A DNA stretch of 31,987 bases, taken from assembly GCA_035532075.1 (NCBI GenBank), contig DATKRV010000061.1, positions 1 through 31,987 of the forward strand, given 5' to 3'. The notes beneath the pieces are model-generated. The model did no database searches. It was not told the origin of the DNA and saw only the letters and a program-made list of their open reading frames with translations. The position numbers were made by a program, and so were the translations under genes. Of the stretch, positions 15,478 through 24,012 are shown one piece after another (position 1 is the first letter of the stretch; the number at the start of each line of letters is the position of its first letter). This stretch comes from CAIVND01 sp035532075 (GTDB lineage Bacteria > Actinomycetota > Acidimicrobiia > Acidimicrobiales > Bog-793).

Positions 15478-16677
15478 CTACGGTACGTCTTGTTGCCAGA
15501 CGCGCTCCATGTCGGAGGTAACGGCAGCATCATAGGGCAAGGATTCTCCCTCACCAAGTGAGCTGAAGGCACTCTTCACGGCCTTGGTCATGACGCTGAC
15601 GCTGATCGCCGGGAACCCGGCCAACTCCTTGACGACCTTCGCCTGCTGTGGAACCGACAGGATGAAGTTCAAGAAGGCGTCGACGAGACGAACCTGGTTC
15701 TTCGGAGTGTACCGAGGTACGCCAAGGTACACCGGGCTACCCGCAAACGGAGGGGTGATGTCGATGAGCTTGGTCGTGCTCGGCAGCTGGCCTGACCGAA
15801 GTGCCGCTGTACTCTGGTCGGACCACACCGTCGCCATCTGCACCGCGCCCGACTCCAGCAAAGACAGCACCTGCGTGTTGCCGGTCGGATAGGTACCTCC
15901 GCCATAGACAAGAGAGTTCAGCTTGTGCAGCTGCGCCATTCCGGTAGACCAGCCCGATTCAAGGGCGGTGTCCTGGCTAAAGGCCAGCGTGTTTATCGCC
16001 GATGCGGAGAGGTACTGGTTCAAGACATCCTCAACGAAGTACTGTCCCGAACCGCCTCCGGAGGGATTGCAGTACGCAAACTTCCCGGGATTCGCCTCGA
16101 TCCAGCTGATCAGCTGCGCAAGCGTCTTGGGCGGATTCGAAACCGTCGACGAGTTGTAGGCCAATACGACCTTCGATCCACGATAGGGAACCGCGTCGTA
16201 CTTGACGACCTGCATCGTGCTCTTCGGAATATTGACCGAGTCTGGGATATTGCTCAGGGTCACCGGTATGAACAGATGATTTCTCGCGGCCACCTCGACT
16301 GCGTTGGTCGCAGACTCGAGAAGCGCATAACCACTCGGGACCTTGTCCTTGACGGCGACTGCCACCCGATCGAGGGTGGTGACGTCGTTGGTACCGTGCT
16401 CGGAGGGCACATAGTTGATATGGATGTGCGGATAGACATGGTTAAAGGCCGGGATCAGCACGTTCTGCCACAGACTAAAAACATTTGTGTCCCCGCCAGA
16501 ATAGAAGGCAAAACTGCCGCGGAGACTCGACGGGTACGGGTTCTTGATCACGCTTTTGGATGTGGCTGCGTGGCGCTGACTGAGTGTCGAAGCACTCGCG
16601 CCAACCCCAAGACTCAACAAAATGCTGCAACAACCCAATACCGTACCGGTGTTCAACAACATCCTCCTAGGTTTCAT
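15478..16677 (-). CDS. ABC importer substrate-binding protein (family 1 type)
   Basis: The 399-residue protein starts with a Sec-type signal (positive MKPRR, hydrophobic core to about 26, likely cleavage after GASA at 29). Two cysteines in the hydrophobic core do not form a normal lipobox, so a secreted or otherwise tethered protein is likely. The mature part has the two-lobed extracellular solute-binding pattern, including FYSGGDTNVFSLWQNVLIPAFN at its start, a hinge region around VVLAYNSSTVSNPPKTLAQLI and VYLGVPRYT near the end. AAAGGA lies six bases before the ATG. It opens the seven-gene operon running down to 9968. Ligand is not evident from sequence; the co-encoded GDPD and IMPase enzymes suggest a glycerophospho-polyol. 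Confidence 0.87.
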   Translation of the reverse strand: MKPRRMLLNTGTVLGCCSILLSLGVGASASTLSQRHAATSKSVIKNPYPSSLRGSFAFYSGGDTNVFSLWQNVLIPAFNHVYPHIHINYVPSEHGTNDVTTLDRVAVAVKDKVPSGYALLESATNAVEVAARNHLFIPVTLSNIPDSVNIPKSTMQVVKYDAVPYRGSKVVLAYNSSTVSNPPKTLAQLISWIEANPGKFAYCNPSGGGSGQYFVEDVLNQYLSASAINTLAFSQDTALESGWSTGMAQLHKLNSLVYGGGTYPTGNTQVLSLLESGAVQMATVWSDQSTAALRSGQLPSTTKLIDITPPFAGSPVYLGVPRYTPKNQVRLVDAFLNFILSVPQQAKVVKELAGFPAISVSVMTKAVKSAFSSLGEGESLPYDAAVTSDMERVWQQDVP

Positions 16678-17120
16678 GGCTGTTCCTTTCGCTTGTGGTA
16701 TTCACTCGCCACGTCCAGTCGATAACTGCGCTCGCGTTGCGCCCTGTCTGCGCCCCCGGCGGATGCGACCGAAACATCTGGTGTCCGCCGATCAACTTCT
16801 GCAAGTCGTATCTCATCACGTGACCACCTGTCCCCTGTCTAGCACTACCCCGGGTCAATAGCACCATCGGAATTACCTGTGAAAACGAACTCCCGGAAAG
16901 AGGCTGACCACCGTCGATAAAACGGATCTCTCGACCGGTAAATCCCGCGGCCGACACGCCAGAAAACACTGAAAGACCACGTTTCCTGGCACATTCAACG
17001 GAAAAATTTCGCGCGCGAATTCACACGCTGGCACGTTCTCGTCCAACACCGCTACCACCCATGTCTCGACCCGATAACACCCTCTGGGTCGCCGCGCACC
17101 ATGCCGAGAGAAAACAGTGA
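16678..17120. other. Intergenic region between IMPase 2 and the importer operon
   Basis: These 443 bp must hold the promoter of the importer operon on the minus strand. A ribosome site precedes 16677, and a GC-rich hairpin followed by a T-run (minus strand, 17021-17002) could end the transcript of IMPase 2. TTGACC occurs on the minus strand near 16855 but no -10 at suitable spacing was found. No gene was recognised. Confidence 0.6.
17002..17021 (-). terminator. Possible intrinsic terminator after IMPase 2
   Basis: On the minus strand a short self-complementary TTCG-CGCG-CGAA is followed by ATTTTT. It lies about 100 bp after the stop of IMPase 2 and before the importer operon. The stem is short, so the call is weak. 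Confidence 0.35.
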
Positions 17121-17933
17121 TCAGCAGAGAATATGGGTGAGGTCATTGATCGAGCCACTCGTCGCGACCGCCAATGCGCCGCGTTTGAGCGAACCATCAA
17201 CCCTCAACACCACATCGACTCCCGGAGCTCCCCTCGCGATACCGCCCGACTCCCGGGCAACGATGAGCCCGGCAGAAACGTCGATCGGGTTTGCACCGCC
17301 GAGTACCGCCGCAGAGGCTCTTCCTGCAGCAAAATTCGCCAACGCCAGCGCTGAAGAACCCAGGAAGTGCGTGACACATTGTTTGTCACCAAGGCGCTCG
17401 ATCATCTCCAGCATTCCATCCCAAGAACTCGCGCCATTCTGCTCGCTCAATACGATGCCACCAACAAGTCCAGCATCACCTGAGCACTGGATGGGAGAAC
17501 CATTTAAGCTCGCGCCCATGCCGCGGATCGCGCTGAACAGCTCGTTCCGATAGGGGTCACAGACAACCCCAAGGGCAATCCCATCCTCGTCACAGAGCGC
17601 GAGACTGAACGACGACCAGGCGAGTCCATGGACGAAATTCGTCGTTCCGTCGATTGGGTCACAGAACCAGCGACATCCAAGGACCTCGTTTGGACCGGAC
17701 GATCCAAATTCTTCACCGACAATCCCATGATCAGGAAACTGGCGCAATAGCTCATCGCGTACGTGCTGTTCGATCTCAAGGTCAACTACAGTCGCCCAGT
17801 CGGCCTGATTCACCTTGGTCCAGATCTCATCCGAGCTTGGACGGTGCACAAGAATTCTCTCCGCGGCATAGCGCGCAAGATCCTCGGCAACGCCCATCGC
17901 CGTGGCAATCTCCTTGCTTTCAAGTTTCGTCAC
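17121..17933 (-). CDS. Inositol monophosphatase family protein 2
   Basis: From the GTG at 17933, backed by GGGGAG nine bases upstream, the product has 270 residues, the classic IMPase length; the frame is open to a TTG at 17987 without support. Motifs are GEE (E74), CDPIDGTTNF (D92, D95) and the late Asp in PIDVSAG (D218), where the usual Trp before Asp is Ile. Relatives hydrolyse inositol 1-phosphate using magnesium. It lies between iolG and the importer operon on the same strand, 238 bp after iolG and beyond a strong hairpin, so it may have its own promoter. It is distinct from IMPase 1: DPIDGTMNF is replaced by DPIDGTTNF and overall similarity is limited. Two IMPase-family enzymes next to iol genes suggest inositol phosphates are intermediates. 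Confidence 0.9.
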   Translation of the reverse strand: MTKLESKEIATAMGVAEDLARYAAERILVHRPSSDEIWTKVNQADWATVVDLEIEQHVRDELLRQFPDHGIVGEEFGSSGPNEVLGCRWFCDPIDGTTNFVHGLAWSSFSLALCDEDGIALGVVCDPYRNELFSAIRGMGASLNGSPIQCSGDAGLVGGIVLSEQNGASSWDGMLEMIERLGDKQCVTHFLGSSALALANFAAGRASAAVLGGANPIDVSAGLIVARESGGIARGAPGVDVVLRVDGSLKRGALAVATSGSINDLTHILC

Positions 17934-18145
17934 CCTAGATTGCTCCCCGATACTGACACCGGCACGGACTCTCCAACCTCGGTGCAAAAATGGGCCGAGT
18001 TCAGCACGCTCTTACAGATGCCGACCAAACTTGCCACCGAGCCCTCAAGTCATCGTGTCGCTCCCGATTGCCCCTAGGTCTACACCCTCAAAAGGGGACG
18101 CATGGAGCAAATCCCCAACGCGCCGCCGATCAATCACGACGTGCA

Positions 18146-18161
18146 CCGCGCGAACGCGCGG
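18146..18161 (-). terminator. GC-rich hairpin just after iolG
   Basis: Perfect 7-bp arms CCGCGCG and CGCGCGG flank two central bases, 10 bp after the iolG stop. No T-run follows, as is common for actinobacterial hairpin terminators. It would separate the iol transcript from IMPase 2, at least partly. Confidence 0.42.
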
Positions 18162-18171
18162 CGTCGTCCAA

Positions 18172-19176
18172 TCAGGAATAAAATTCTGGCCGATCGATAA
18201 GTTCCACGGCCTCTCGAAAGCCAGAATCAAGAGATCGCACACAGCACTCAGACAGCGCTGTCGCGCAATATCCGTCCCACGCGCTGGGTCCGACGATCAC
18301 ACCACGTCCAAGGCCATCAACCCAATCCTCGAGTTCCCTGAGGTATGCGTCGCCGAATCGCACCTTCCAGTCCGGTGGAACGCCAACAGCATGTTCCTGA
18401 GTCAATACCGTCGCCGTCGTCGCAGGCGGGTCCAGCGATACGACACCGAGCTCGCCGACAACTTCACAACGCACGTCATAGCCATACTGACAATTTACGA
18501 ATACTTCGACATCGACAACGATGCCCGATGCACTCTCCAGGAGAACGATCTGCGGATCGAGAAGGTGCTCTGGCGCGTGCGAGCTCCGACGCACCGCGAC
18601 GACCGTTGCAGCGACAAGCTCTTCTCCAACCAACCATCTGCTGGTGTCGATTTCGTGGATCACCGAATCGGTAAATGGCATCGAACTGGTATAGGTCAAA
18701 GGAGAAGAGGCGTTGCGGTGGAGACAATGCAGCAGCAACACATCGCCAATGGCGCGATCATCGATGGCTTTTTTCATCGCCTGATAGGCGCGGTCATAAC
18801 GACGCATGAAGCCGACCTGCACGAGTCGCGTACCATGAGCCATCTCCGCATCGAGGATTTCGATACATTCCGCGGCCGTCGGAGCAAGCGGCTTCTCACA
18901 AAAAACCGGCTTGCCGGCCCCGATGCCCGCAAGGGTCAGCCCGGCATGATTCTCACCAGGTGTGGCAATCAGCACCGCATCGACAGACGGACTCCTGATC
19001 ACATCGATCGGTCCGTCCATCGCAACCGCTCCAACCGAAGACGCAATCGAATGAGCACGATCTCCGTCGATGTCAAAGAGCGCCGTAACGGTCGATCCTT
19101 TCACCTCGGATGACAACCTCCGGACGTGATCTGCGCCAATGCTCCCGGTTCCGATTACCCCGACGCGAAGTGTCAT
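18172..19176 (-). CDS. iolG: myo-Inositol 2-dehydrogenase (Gfo/Idh/MocA family)
   Basis: The 334-residue protein has the N-terminal Rossmann motif GVIGTGSIG (6-14), the family EKP motif with K95 and the catalytic pair D170-x3-H174 in TDSVIHEID, equivalent to the Lys/Asp/His set of Bacillus IolG. It oxidises myo-inositol to 2-keto-myo-inositol (scyllo-inosose) with NAD, the first step of inositol breakdown. Its ATG overlaps the iolE stop as ATGA, which fixes the start and shows co-translation. The family also includes other sugar-alcohol dehydrogenases, but the surrounding iol genes make the assignment strong. It is the last gene of the iol block before a strong hairpin. Confidence 0.92.
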   Translation of the reverse strand: MTLRVGVIGTGSIGADHVRRLSSEVKGSTVTALFDIDGDRAHSIASSVGAVAMDGPIDVIRSPSVDAVLIATPGENHAGLTLAGIGAGKPVFCEKPLAPTAAECIEILDAEMAHGTRLVQVGFMRRYDRAYQAMKKAIDDRAIGDVLLLHCLHRNASSPLTYTSSMPFTDSVIHEIDTSRWLVGEELVAATVVAVRRSSHAPEHLLDPQIVLLESASGIVVDVEVFVNCQYGYDVRCEVVGELGVVSLDPPATTATVLTQEHAVGVPPDWKVRFGDAYLRELEDWVDGLGRGVIVGPSAWDGYCATALSECCVRSLDSGFREAVELIDRPEFYS

Positions 19177-20138
19177 TTCGCGTACTGGGAATCAAACGTA
19201 CCTGGGCCAAGACCACAACTGCCGTAATACCTGCGGGTACGCTTTGCGATGGGTAGCGGCGCACTCGGATCGCACGGATACATATCCTGCTCCACGATTG
19301 CGAACAGATCGACATCGAGCGCTTCAAGGGCCGCGACCAACGGCTCCATCTTCGGAACACCATTTGGAGGCTCGCACGCGACATCGAGGCGGACGGCCTC
19401 TGAAAAAGACAGACCTTCAGTGCGCACCTTGTTGAGTATCACCGGATCCACCTGCTTCAAGTGTACGTAACCAATCCTGTCGGGGAATTGGCGAATCAGC
19501 TCCAGGTTGTCACCACCTCCATATGAGATGTGTCCGGTATCGAGACAGAGCGATACCGACGCGGGATCGGTCTCATTGACAAATCGCTCCACCTCTGCCT
19601 GAGAGCACACGTGGCTGTCTGCATGCGGATGAAAGACAAGCGAGATTCCGAATTCGTCACGCACAATCCTTCCAACCTCAGAGACGCGCTTCACAAGCCG
19701 CCTCCAATCCTCTGGCTCAAGCGTTGCAGGCTCAACGAATGCTCCCGATAGGTCGCGATACATCCGCGGGAGATACACAAGGTATCGACCTCCCGTCGCC
19801 TGAAGGAGCGCGGCGACCTTGCGCGCCTGTTCGAGATCGTGCGCAAAGCGGGCCTCACTGTGCAGTGCACCCTCGACCCCACCACCAGATACGCGAAGAC
19901 CGCGCCCGCCGATCTCTTCGGAGAGGCGAACGGGATCCGTCGGAAGATAGCCGTGAGGACCGAGTTCGATCCATCGATATTCCGCCTCGACCAACTCATC
20001 GAGGAACTGTTCCCACGGCATCTGTGCCGAGTCGTTGGCGAACCATACTCCCCATGAATCCGGGGCGCTGCCGAGGCGTATACGTGATGCACTGGTCGCA
20101 CTGTTCTGTGGCCCCGGTGATTTTTCTGTCATTGTCAT
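19173..20138 (-). CDS. iolE: Inosose dehydratase (2-keto-myo-inositol dehydratase)
   Basis: From the ATG at 20138 the product has 321 residues; the open frame extends to 20225, but AGGAGG six bases upstream settles the start. It opens with RLGSAPDSWGVWF, typical of IolE, and folds as a xylose-isomerase-like TIM barrel. Likely metal-site segments are VFHPHADSHV, CLDTGHISYGGGDN and YVHLKQVDP. IolE removes water from 2-keto-myo-inositol to give 3D-trihydroxycyclohexane-1,2-dione, the IolD substrate. It overlaps iolG by four bases. Upstream, a 189-bp gap with two inverted repeats separates it from iolD, which is unusual in an otherwise tight block. Confidence 0.93.
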   Translation of the reverse strand: MTMTEKSPGPQNSATSASRIRLGSAPDSWGVWFANDSAQMPWEQFLDELVEAEYRWIELGPHGYLPTDPVRLSEEIGGRGLRVSGGGVEGALHSEARFAHDLEQARKVAALLQATGGRYLVYLPRMYRDLSGAFVEPATLEPEDWRRLVKRVSEVGRIVRDEFGISLVFHPHADSHVCSQAEVERFVNETDPASVSLCLDTGHISYGGGDNLELIRQFPDRIGYVHLKQVDPVILNKVRTEGLSFSEAVRLDVACEPPNGVPKMEPLVAALEALDVDLFAIVEQDMYPCDPSAPLPIAKRTRRYYGSCGLGPGTFDSQYAK

Positions 20139-20144
20139 GTCACT

Positions 20145-20150
20145 CCTCCT
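20145..20150 (-). promoter_or_regulatory. Ribosome binding site deciding the iolE start
   Basis: AGGAGG ends six bases before the ATG at 20138. It rules against the 29-residue N-terminal extension offered by the longer open frame. Confidence 0.75.
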
Positions 20151-20176
20151 TGGCCGATCAGATGGGCGAAACAAAG

Positions 20177-20197
20177 ATGACCGGTGAATTCGGTCAT
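20177..20197. repeat. Inverted repeat in the iolE leader
   Basis: Perfect 7-bp arms ATGACCG and CGGTCAT flank 7 bases, 39 bp upstream of iolE. It could be an operator or a leader hairpin. Confidence 0.45.
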
Positions 20198-20240
20198 ACG
20201 ATTGTCGTTGCTCTGGTGCTCTCATTATTGCCCATCACCT

Positions 20241-20277
20241 CGACATCTCGTTGGCGGACTTTAGCCACGAGATATCG
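20241..20277. repeat. Long imperfect hairpin in the iolD-iolE gap
   Basis: Arms ATCTCGT and ACGAGAT (20245-20251 with 20267-20273) enclose an inner GGC/GCC pair with one bulged base and are extended outward by CGA/TCG across one mismatch. It begins about 50 bp after the iolD stop. There is no T-run; attenuation, mRNA end protection or weak termination are all possible. Confidence 0.42.
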
Positions 20278-20327
20278 AAATCCTGATCGCGGATTATCTC
20301 CAACAACATACGAACGGCAGACCAAAA

Positions 20328-22205
20328 TCACAGGAACCTTCGTTGCTGTCGCTTCCCTTTTTCATACACGCCTCGCGCGCGAATAGTCGTCTCAAGCCGA
20401 GAGACCTCGGCGACGGGCACATCCCACCACGCCTCGCTCGCTGGGGCCCCGATCAGTGGGTCGGTCTCAATGTGGACGACGACTGGTCCGGACTCGGATT
20501 TCGCGGCGCGAAGAGATGCACGCAACTCTTCGATTGTCTTGGCCCGGAAAACCCGAACTCCGAGGCTCTCAGCGTTCATCGCGAAGTCGACCGGCAGATT
20601 CGCACCGTCAAGGCGTCCGGTTTCGAGGTTCCGCTCTCGATAGGAAGTTCCGAACCGGTCGGTGCCGACCGTCTCCGAAAGGCTGCCAATCGAGGCAAAT
20701 CCGTGGTTCTCCACGAGTACCACGATCAACTTGACCCTCTCCTGGACCGCCGTAACGAGCTCTTGGGACATCATCAGATAGGAGCCGTCCCCAACCATGA
20801 CGTAGACCTCGCGGTCGGGCGCTGCCATCTTCGCCCCGAGACCTCCGGCGATCTCATAGCCCATGCACGAGTATCCGTATTCAACGTGATAACCCTTCGG
20901 GTCACGGGTACGCCAAAGTTTGTGAAGATCACCCGGCATCGAACCGGCCGCGCAGACAACAACATCCGTCGGTTCGCTGATCTCGTTCACCGCGCCGATC
21001 ACCGCTGACTGGGCAGGAAGGGGTCGACTCTCGACCGCGTAGGCCTGGGTGACAATCTGGTCCCACCCTCTCGCGAGTGCCGTGGCGTCGGCTCGATATT
21101 GCTCGTCGACCGACCAATCTCGCAGCTCCTCGGTGAAATCCTCGAGCACCACCCGCGCATCGCCGACAAGAGCGACTCCGGAGTGTTTCACCGCGTCAAA
21201 ACTTGCAATATTGATGTTGACAAACCGCACCGTCGGATTGGCAAAGACCGTACGCGATGCGGTCGTGAAGTCACCCCAGCGCGTACCCACTCCTATAATG
21301 ACATCCGCCTCGCGCGCGAGTGCATTGGCGCTCGTCGTCCCAGTGGCGCCGATTGCTCCCATCGACTGAGGATGGTTGTAAGGGAGCGTTCCCTTTCCTG
21401 CCTGTGTCTCGGCAACCGGAATACCCGTAAGCTCTGCGAGATCACGCAGAGCTTCGGTCGCCTCCGAGTAAACGACTCCTCCGCCCACAACGATGAGTGG
21501 TCGATCTGCACTGCGAAGAACTGCCACGGCTCGCGCTAGTGCCGCAGGATCGGGTGCTTGACGAGCAATGTGCCAGACACGTCGATCGAATAGCTCGCTT
21601 GGCCATTCAAAGGCCTCAGCCTGGACATCCTGAGGCAGACAGATCGTCACTGCGCCTGTCTCTGCTGGGTCAGTCAGCACCCTCATCCCCCCGAGCAGCG
21701 CATCGATGAGCTGCTCGGGTCGATTGACGCGATCGAAAAACTTCGAGACCGGACGAAAAGCATCGTTCACCGAAACATCGCGCGCTCCAAAGAGTTCAAG
21801 TTGCTGAAGGACGGGATCGGAGACTCTGGTCGCGAATGCATCACCAGGGAGCAAGAGCACGGGAAGGCGATTGATCGTCGCAAGTGCTGCACCGGTCACC
21901 ATGTTCGTCGCGCCGGGACCGATGGACGACGTGCAGGCGAGTGTCGAGAGGCGGTTGCGCATCTTTGAAAACGCCGTCGCCGCATGGACCATTGCCTGTT
22001 CGTTTCGAGCCTGATAATAGGTAAGGGATCCGGGCTCATAGATCTCGGCTTCAAGCAACGCCTGCCCAAGTCCGGCGAGGTTCCCGTGCCCGAAGATGCC
22101 AAAGCAGCCTTCGATCAGGCGGTGCTCGATCCCGTCACGCTCGCTCCACTGAGCAGCGAGAAACGAAACGACCGCCTGCGCTACGGTGAGGCGTCGATTA
22201 GCCAA
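20328..22205 (-). CDS. iolD: 3D-(3,5/4)-trihydroxycyclohexane-1,2-dione acylhydrolase (ThDP-dependent)
   Basis: The 625-residue protein has the three-domain layout of ThDP enzymes. The N-terminal domain starts RLTVAQAVVSFLAAQW and includes E69 in YYQARNEQAM, the likely cofactor-activating Glu. A central domain (about 210-350) follows, then a C-terminal domain with the ThDP/magnesium motif GDGSYLMMS through VENHGF (about 470-500). IolD hydrolytically opens the cyclic dione to 5-deoxy-D-glucuronate. The start is TTG at 22205, with AAAGGA ten bases upstream. The gene is 14 bp after iolB. Acetolactate synthase is the main look-alike, but FGIFGHGNLAGLGQAL and the gene context are specific for IolD. 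Confidence 0.95.
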   Translation of the reverse strand: MANRRLTVAQAVVSFLAAQWSERDGIEHRLIEGCFGIFGHGNLAGLGQALLEAEIYEPGSLTYYQARNEQAMVHAATAFSKMRNRLSTLACTSSIGPGATNMVTGAALATINRLPVLLLPGDAFATRVSDPVLQQLELFGARDVSVNDAFRPVSKFFDRVNRPEQLIDALLGGMRVLTDPAETGAVTICLPQDVQAEAFEWPSELFDRRVWHIARQAPDPAALARAVAVLRSADRPLIVVGGGVVYSEATEALRDLAELTGIPVAETQAGKGTLPYNHPQSMGAIGATGTTSANALAREADVIIGVGTRWGDFTTASRTVFANPTVRFVNINIASFDAVKHSGVALVGDARVVLEDFTEELRDWSVDEQYRADATALARGWDQIVTQAYAVESRPLPAQSAVIGAVNEISEPTDVVVCAAGSMPGDLHKLWRTRDPKGYHVEYGYSCMGYEIAGGLGAKMAAPDREVYVMVGDGSYLMMSQELVTAVQERVKLIVVLVENHGFASIGSLSETVGTDRFGTSYRERNLETGRLDGANLPVDFAMNAESLGVRVFRAKTIEELRASLRAAKSESGPVVVHIETDPLIGAPASEAWWDVPVAEVSRLETTIRARGVYEKGKRQQRRFL

Positions 22206-22219
22206 AAGGTCTCATCCTT

Positions 22220-23086
22220 TCAATGCTTCGCGAACGGCAGGCGTTGATCGACTTCCTGGGAAGTCCATGTTGCTCTGATCCATGCGTGTGCCGGGTCATC
22301 GCAGATACGCCACGCCCGTTCTCTTGCTCCGGCCATGACATTCAGATAATAAAGGTCGTATCCGGGTACGGCCATTGACGGTCCATGCCATCCATGCGGA
22401 ATGATGACGGCGTCACCGCTGCGCACCTCGGCAAAGAGATCGATCGGACGGTCGCTCGTCCCATAGACGCGCTGGTAGGCCATACCATCGCCGGCCGGTC
22501 CTTGCGCCACCTCGTAGTAGTAGATCTCTTCAAGTGCGCATTCGTGTGGCCCGTCCTCGTCGTGCTTGTGTGGAGGGTACGAAGACCAATTTCCTCCCGG
22601 CGTCAACACCTCGCACGAGATGAGGCGGTCCGCGTCGAATGTCTCGGGTGTGCAGAAATTATTCACCTGGCGAGAGCATGATCCCGCGCCACGCAACTCG
22701 ACTCCCACGCCGGTGGCAGGACCATAGCGAAACGGAAGAGCTCTCTCGGTACGAGCGCCGGGAAGCGCGAAGCGTCCCCCGACGCTACTCGTCACCCGTG
22801 CCGTAGAACCCCGGGGGAGGTAGGCGAAATCACTCGGACCCGCGAACACGCCGGCTCTTCCCGTGAGCAACATCTCCTCTCCGTTGCAACGGACAACGCA
22901 CGATCCCGAGAGCGGGAGGACTAGCAACTCGTCTCCTCCCGTTTCGAACTCCTGCGTTCCACCCTCGCCGAGTTCGAGAATGCGTAGCGACGCCCAAGAC
23001 CACTGTGCCTCTTGCGCATCGAGCTCGAGCGTCCACGGGTCCGAGGCGAGCGAGCCACGCGGATGAAAGAGCCTTTTAGAGTTCAT
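22220..23086 (-). CDS. iolB: 5-Deoxy-glucuronate isomerase
   Basis: From the ATG at 23086, which overlaps the aldolase stop as ATGA, the protein has 288 residues; the frame opens further upstream but without support. It is a double-cupin enzyme with the metal-binding H173-x-H175 plus E186/E187 in PPHKHDEDGPHECALEEIYYYE and a late IPHGWHG. IolB converts 5-deoxy-glucuronate to 2-deoxy-5-keto-D-gluconate, the substrate of IolC. The order aldolase-iolB-iolD is tight, so the three are surely one transcript. The length is typical. Confidence 0.94.
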   Translation of the reverse strand: MNSKRLFHPRGSLASDPWTLELDAQEAQWSWASLRILELGEGGTQEFETGGDELLVLPLSGSCVVRCNGEEMLLTGRAGVFAGPSDFAYLPRGSTARVTSSVGGRFALPGARTERALPFRYGPATGVGVELRGAGSCSRQVNNFCTPETFDADRLISCEVLTPGGNWSSYPPHKHDEDGPHECALEEIYYYEVAQGPAGDGMAYQRVYGTSDRPIDLFAEVRSGDAVIIPHGWHGPSMAVPGYDLYYLNVMAGARERAWRICDDPAHAWIRATWTSQEVDQRLPFAKH

Positions 23087-24012
23087 GGCCGCCGCAATTC
23101 GACTTTCGAGCTCGCGCACACAAGTCGAGCGGCGGTGTCGACCGCCGCCTCCACGTCATCGTCAGGCGGATACAAAAGCGCGCGTCCGACAACGAGTCCA
23201 CGCACGCCGGGCAGTCCAAGCGCCCGCTCCCACTTGGCGTAGGTGACATCGGGAGCCTCGTGGGGATCTCCCCCGAGGAGCACCGCGGGGAGCGTCGTCG
23301 CCGCCATCACCCGCTCCATGTCATCGATGACCGGTAACTTCAACCAGGTGTAGGCACTCGTCGTTCCGAGCGCCGAGGCAATCGCCATCGAGGTCACCAC
23401 TCCCTCAGTGCTGAGGTCGTTCGTTGCCCGTCCGTTCTCGCGGCGAGAGATAAATGGCTCAATCAACGCGAGAAGTCGCTGTTCGGAAAGTTCACTGACG
23501 GCGCGCGCGCAAGATTCCAGAGTCGCCACCGTACGAGGATCCTCGAAGTTGATTCGACAGAGCATCTTTCCGCCATCGAGACGTCCGGTGGCGATGGAGG
23601 CCGCGTCATACCCGGTGAAACGGTCATCGAACTCGAACTCCGCCCCCTGCAATCCGCCTCGGTTCATCGAACCAAGGACCACCTTTTCGTCGAGCACGCC
23701 AAGCAAGAGAAGGTCATCGATGATGTCGGGCGAAGCGAGCAACCCATCCACACCTGGTCTTGACAGCGCGATCGTCAGCCGGGTGAGGAGATCCGTGCGG
23801 TCCGCCATTGCGAATGCCCGCCCACCAACCCCAAGCGCTCCTCGGGCGGGATGGTCCGCGGCAATGATCATGATCTGCCCGGTGGCATTCAAAAGCGGAC
23901 GGCGAGTACGTCGCCCGGCCGCCTCGACGATCGCCTCGGGATGACGGGCGCGCAACTCTCGGAGCTCTGACAGGTCGATAGCGTCCAAGACCCAATCCCC
24001 TCTCGTCGCCAA
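23083..24012 (-). CDS. Class I aldolase-like (beta/alpha)8 protein of iol clusters (Cgl0159 type), candidate DKGP aldolase
   Basis: The product has 309 residues from the TTG at 24012; a second TTG at 23988 follows AGAGGGG and may be the real start. It has a TIM-barrel look with strand motifs IMIIAADHPARGALGVG, GVDGLLASPDIID, VLGSMNRGGLQG, RINFEDPRTV, LALIEPFIS, YTWLKLPVIDD (Lys a candidate Schiff-base residue) and AVLLGGDPHEAP. It matches my memory of the Corynebacterium Cgl0159 protein in the iol cluster, annotated vaguely as an aldolase of DeoC/LacD type. No IolJ or other separate aldolase is present, so this is the best candidate for splitting 2-deoxy-5-keto-gluconate 6-phosphate into DHAP and malonate semialdehyde. 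It is the first gene of the minus-strand iol operon. Family fairly sure, reaction inferred. Confidence 0.78.
   Translation of the reverse strand: MATRGDWVLDAIDLSELRELRARHPEAIVEAAGRRTRRPLLNATGQIMIIAADHPARGALGVGGRAFAMADRTDLLTRLTIALSRPGVDGLLASPDIIDDLLLLGVLDEKVVLGSMNRGGLQGAEFEFDDRFTGYDAASIATGRLDGGKMLCRINFEDPRTVATLESCARAVSELSEQRLLALIEPFISRRENGRATNDLSTEGVVTSMAIASALGTTSAYTWLKLPVIDDMERVMAATTLPAVLLGGDPHEAPDVTYAKWERALGLPGVRGLVVGRALLYPPDDDVEAAVDTAARLVCASSKVELRRP

Noticed and set aside
17902..19113. 403-codon plus-strand open frame
   Set aside because: It runs antisense through iolG and across the IMPase 2 start, with Arg/His-rich content and no domain; iolG is unambiguous.
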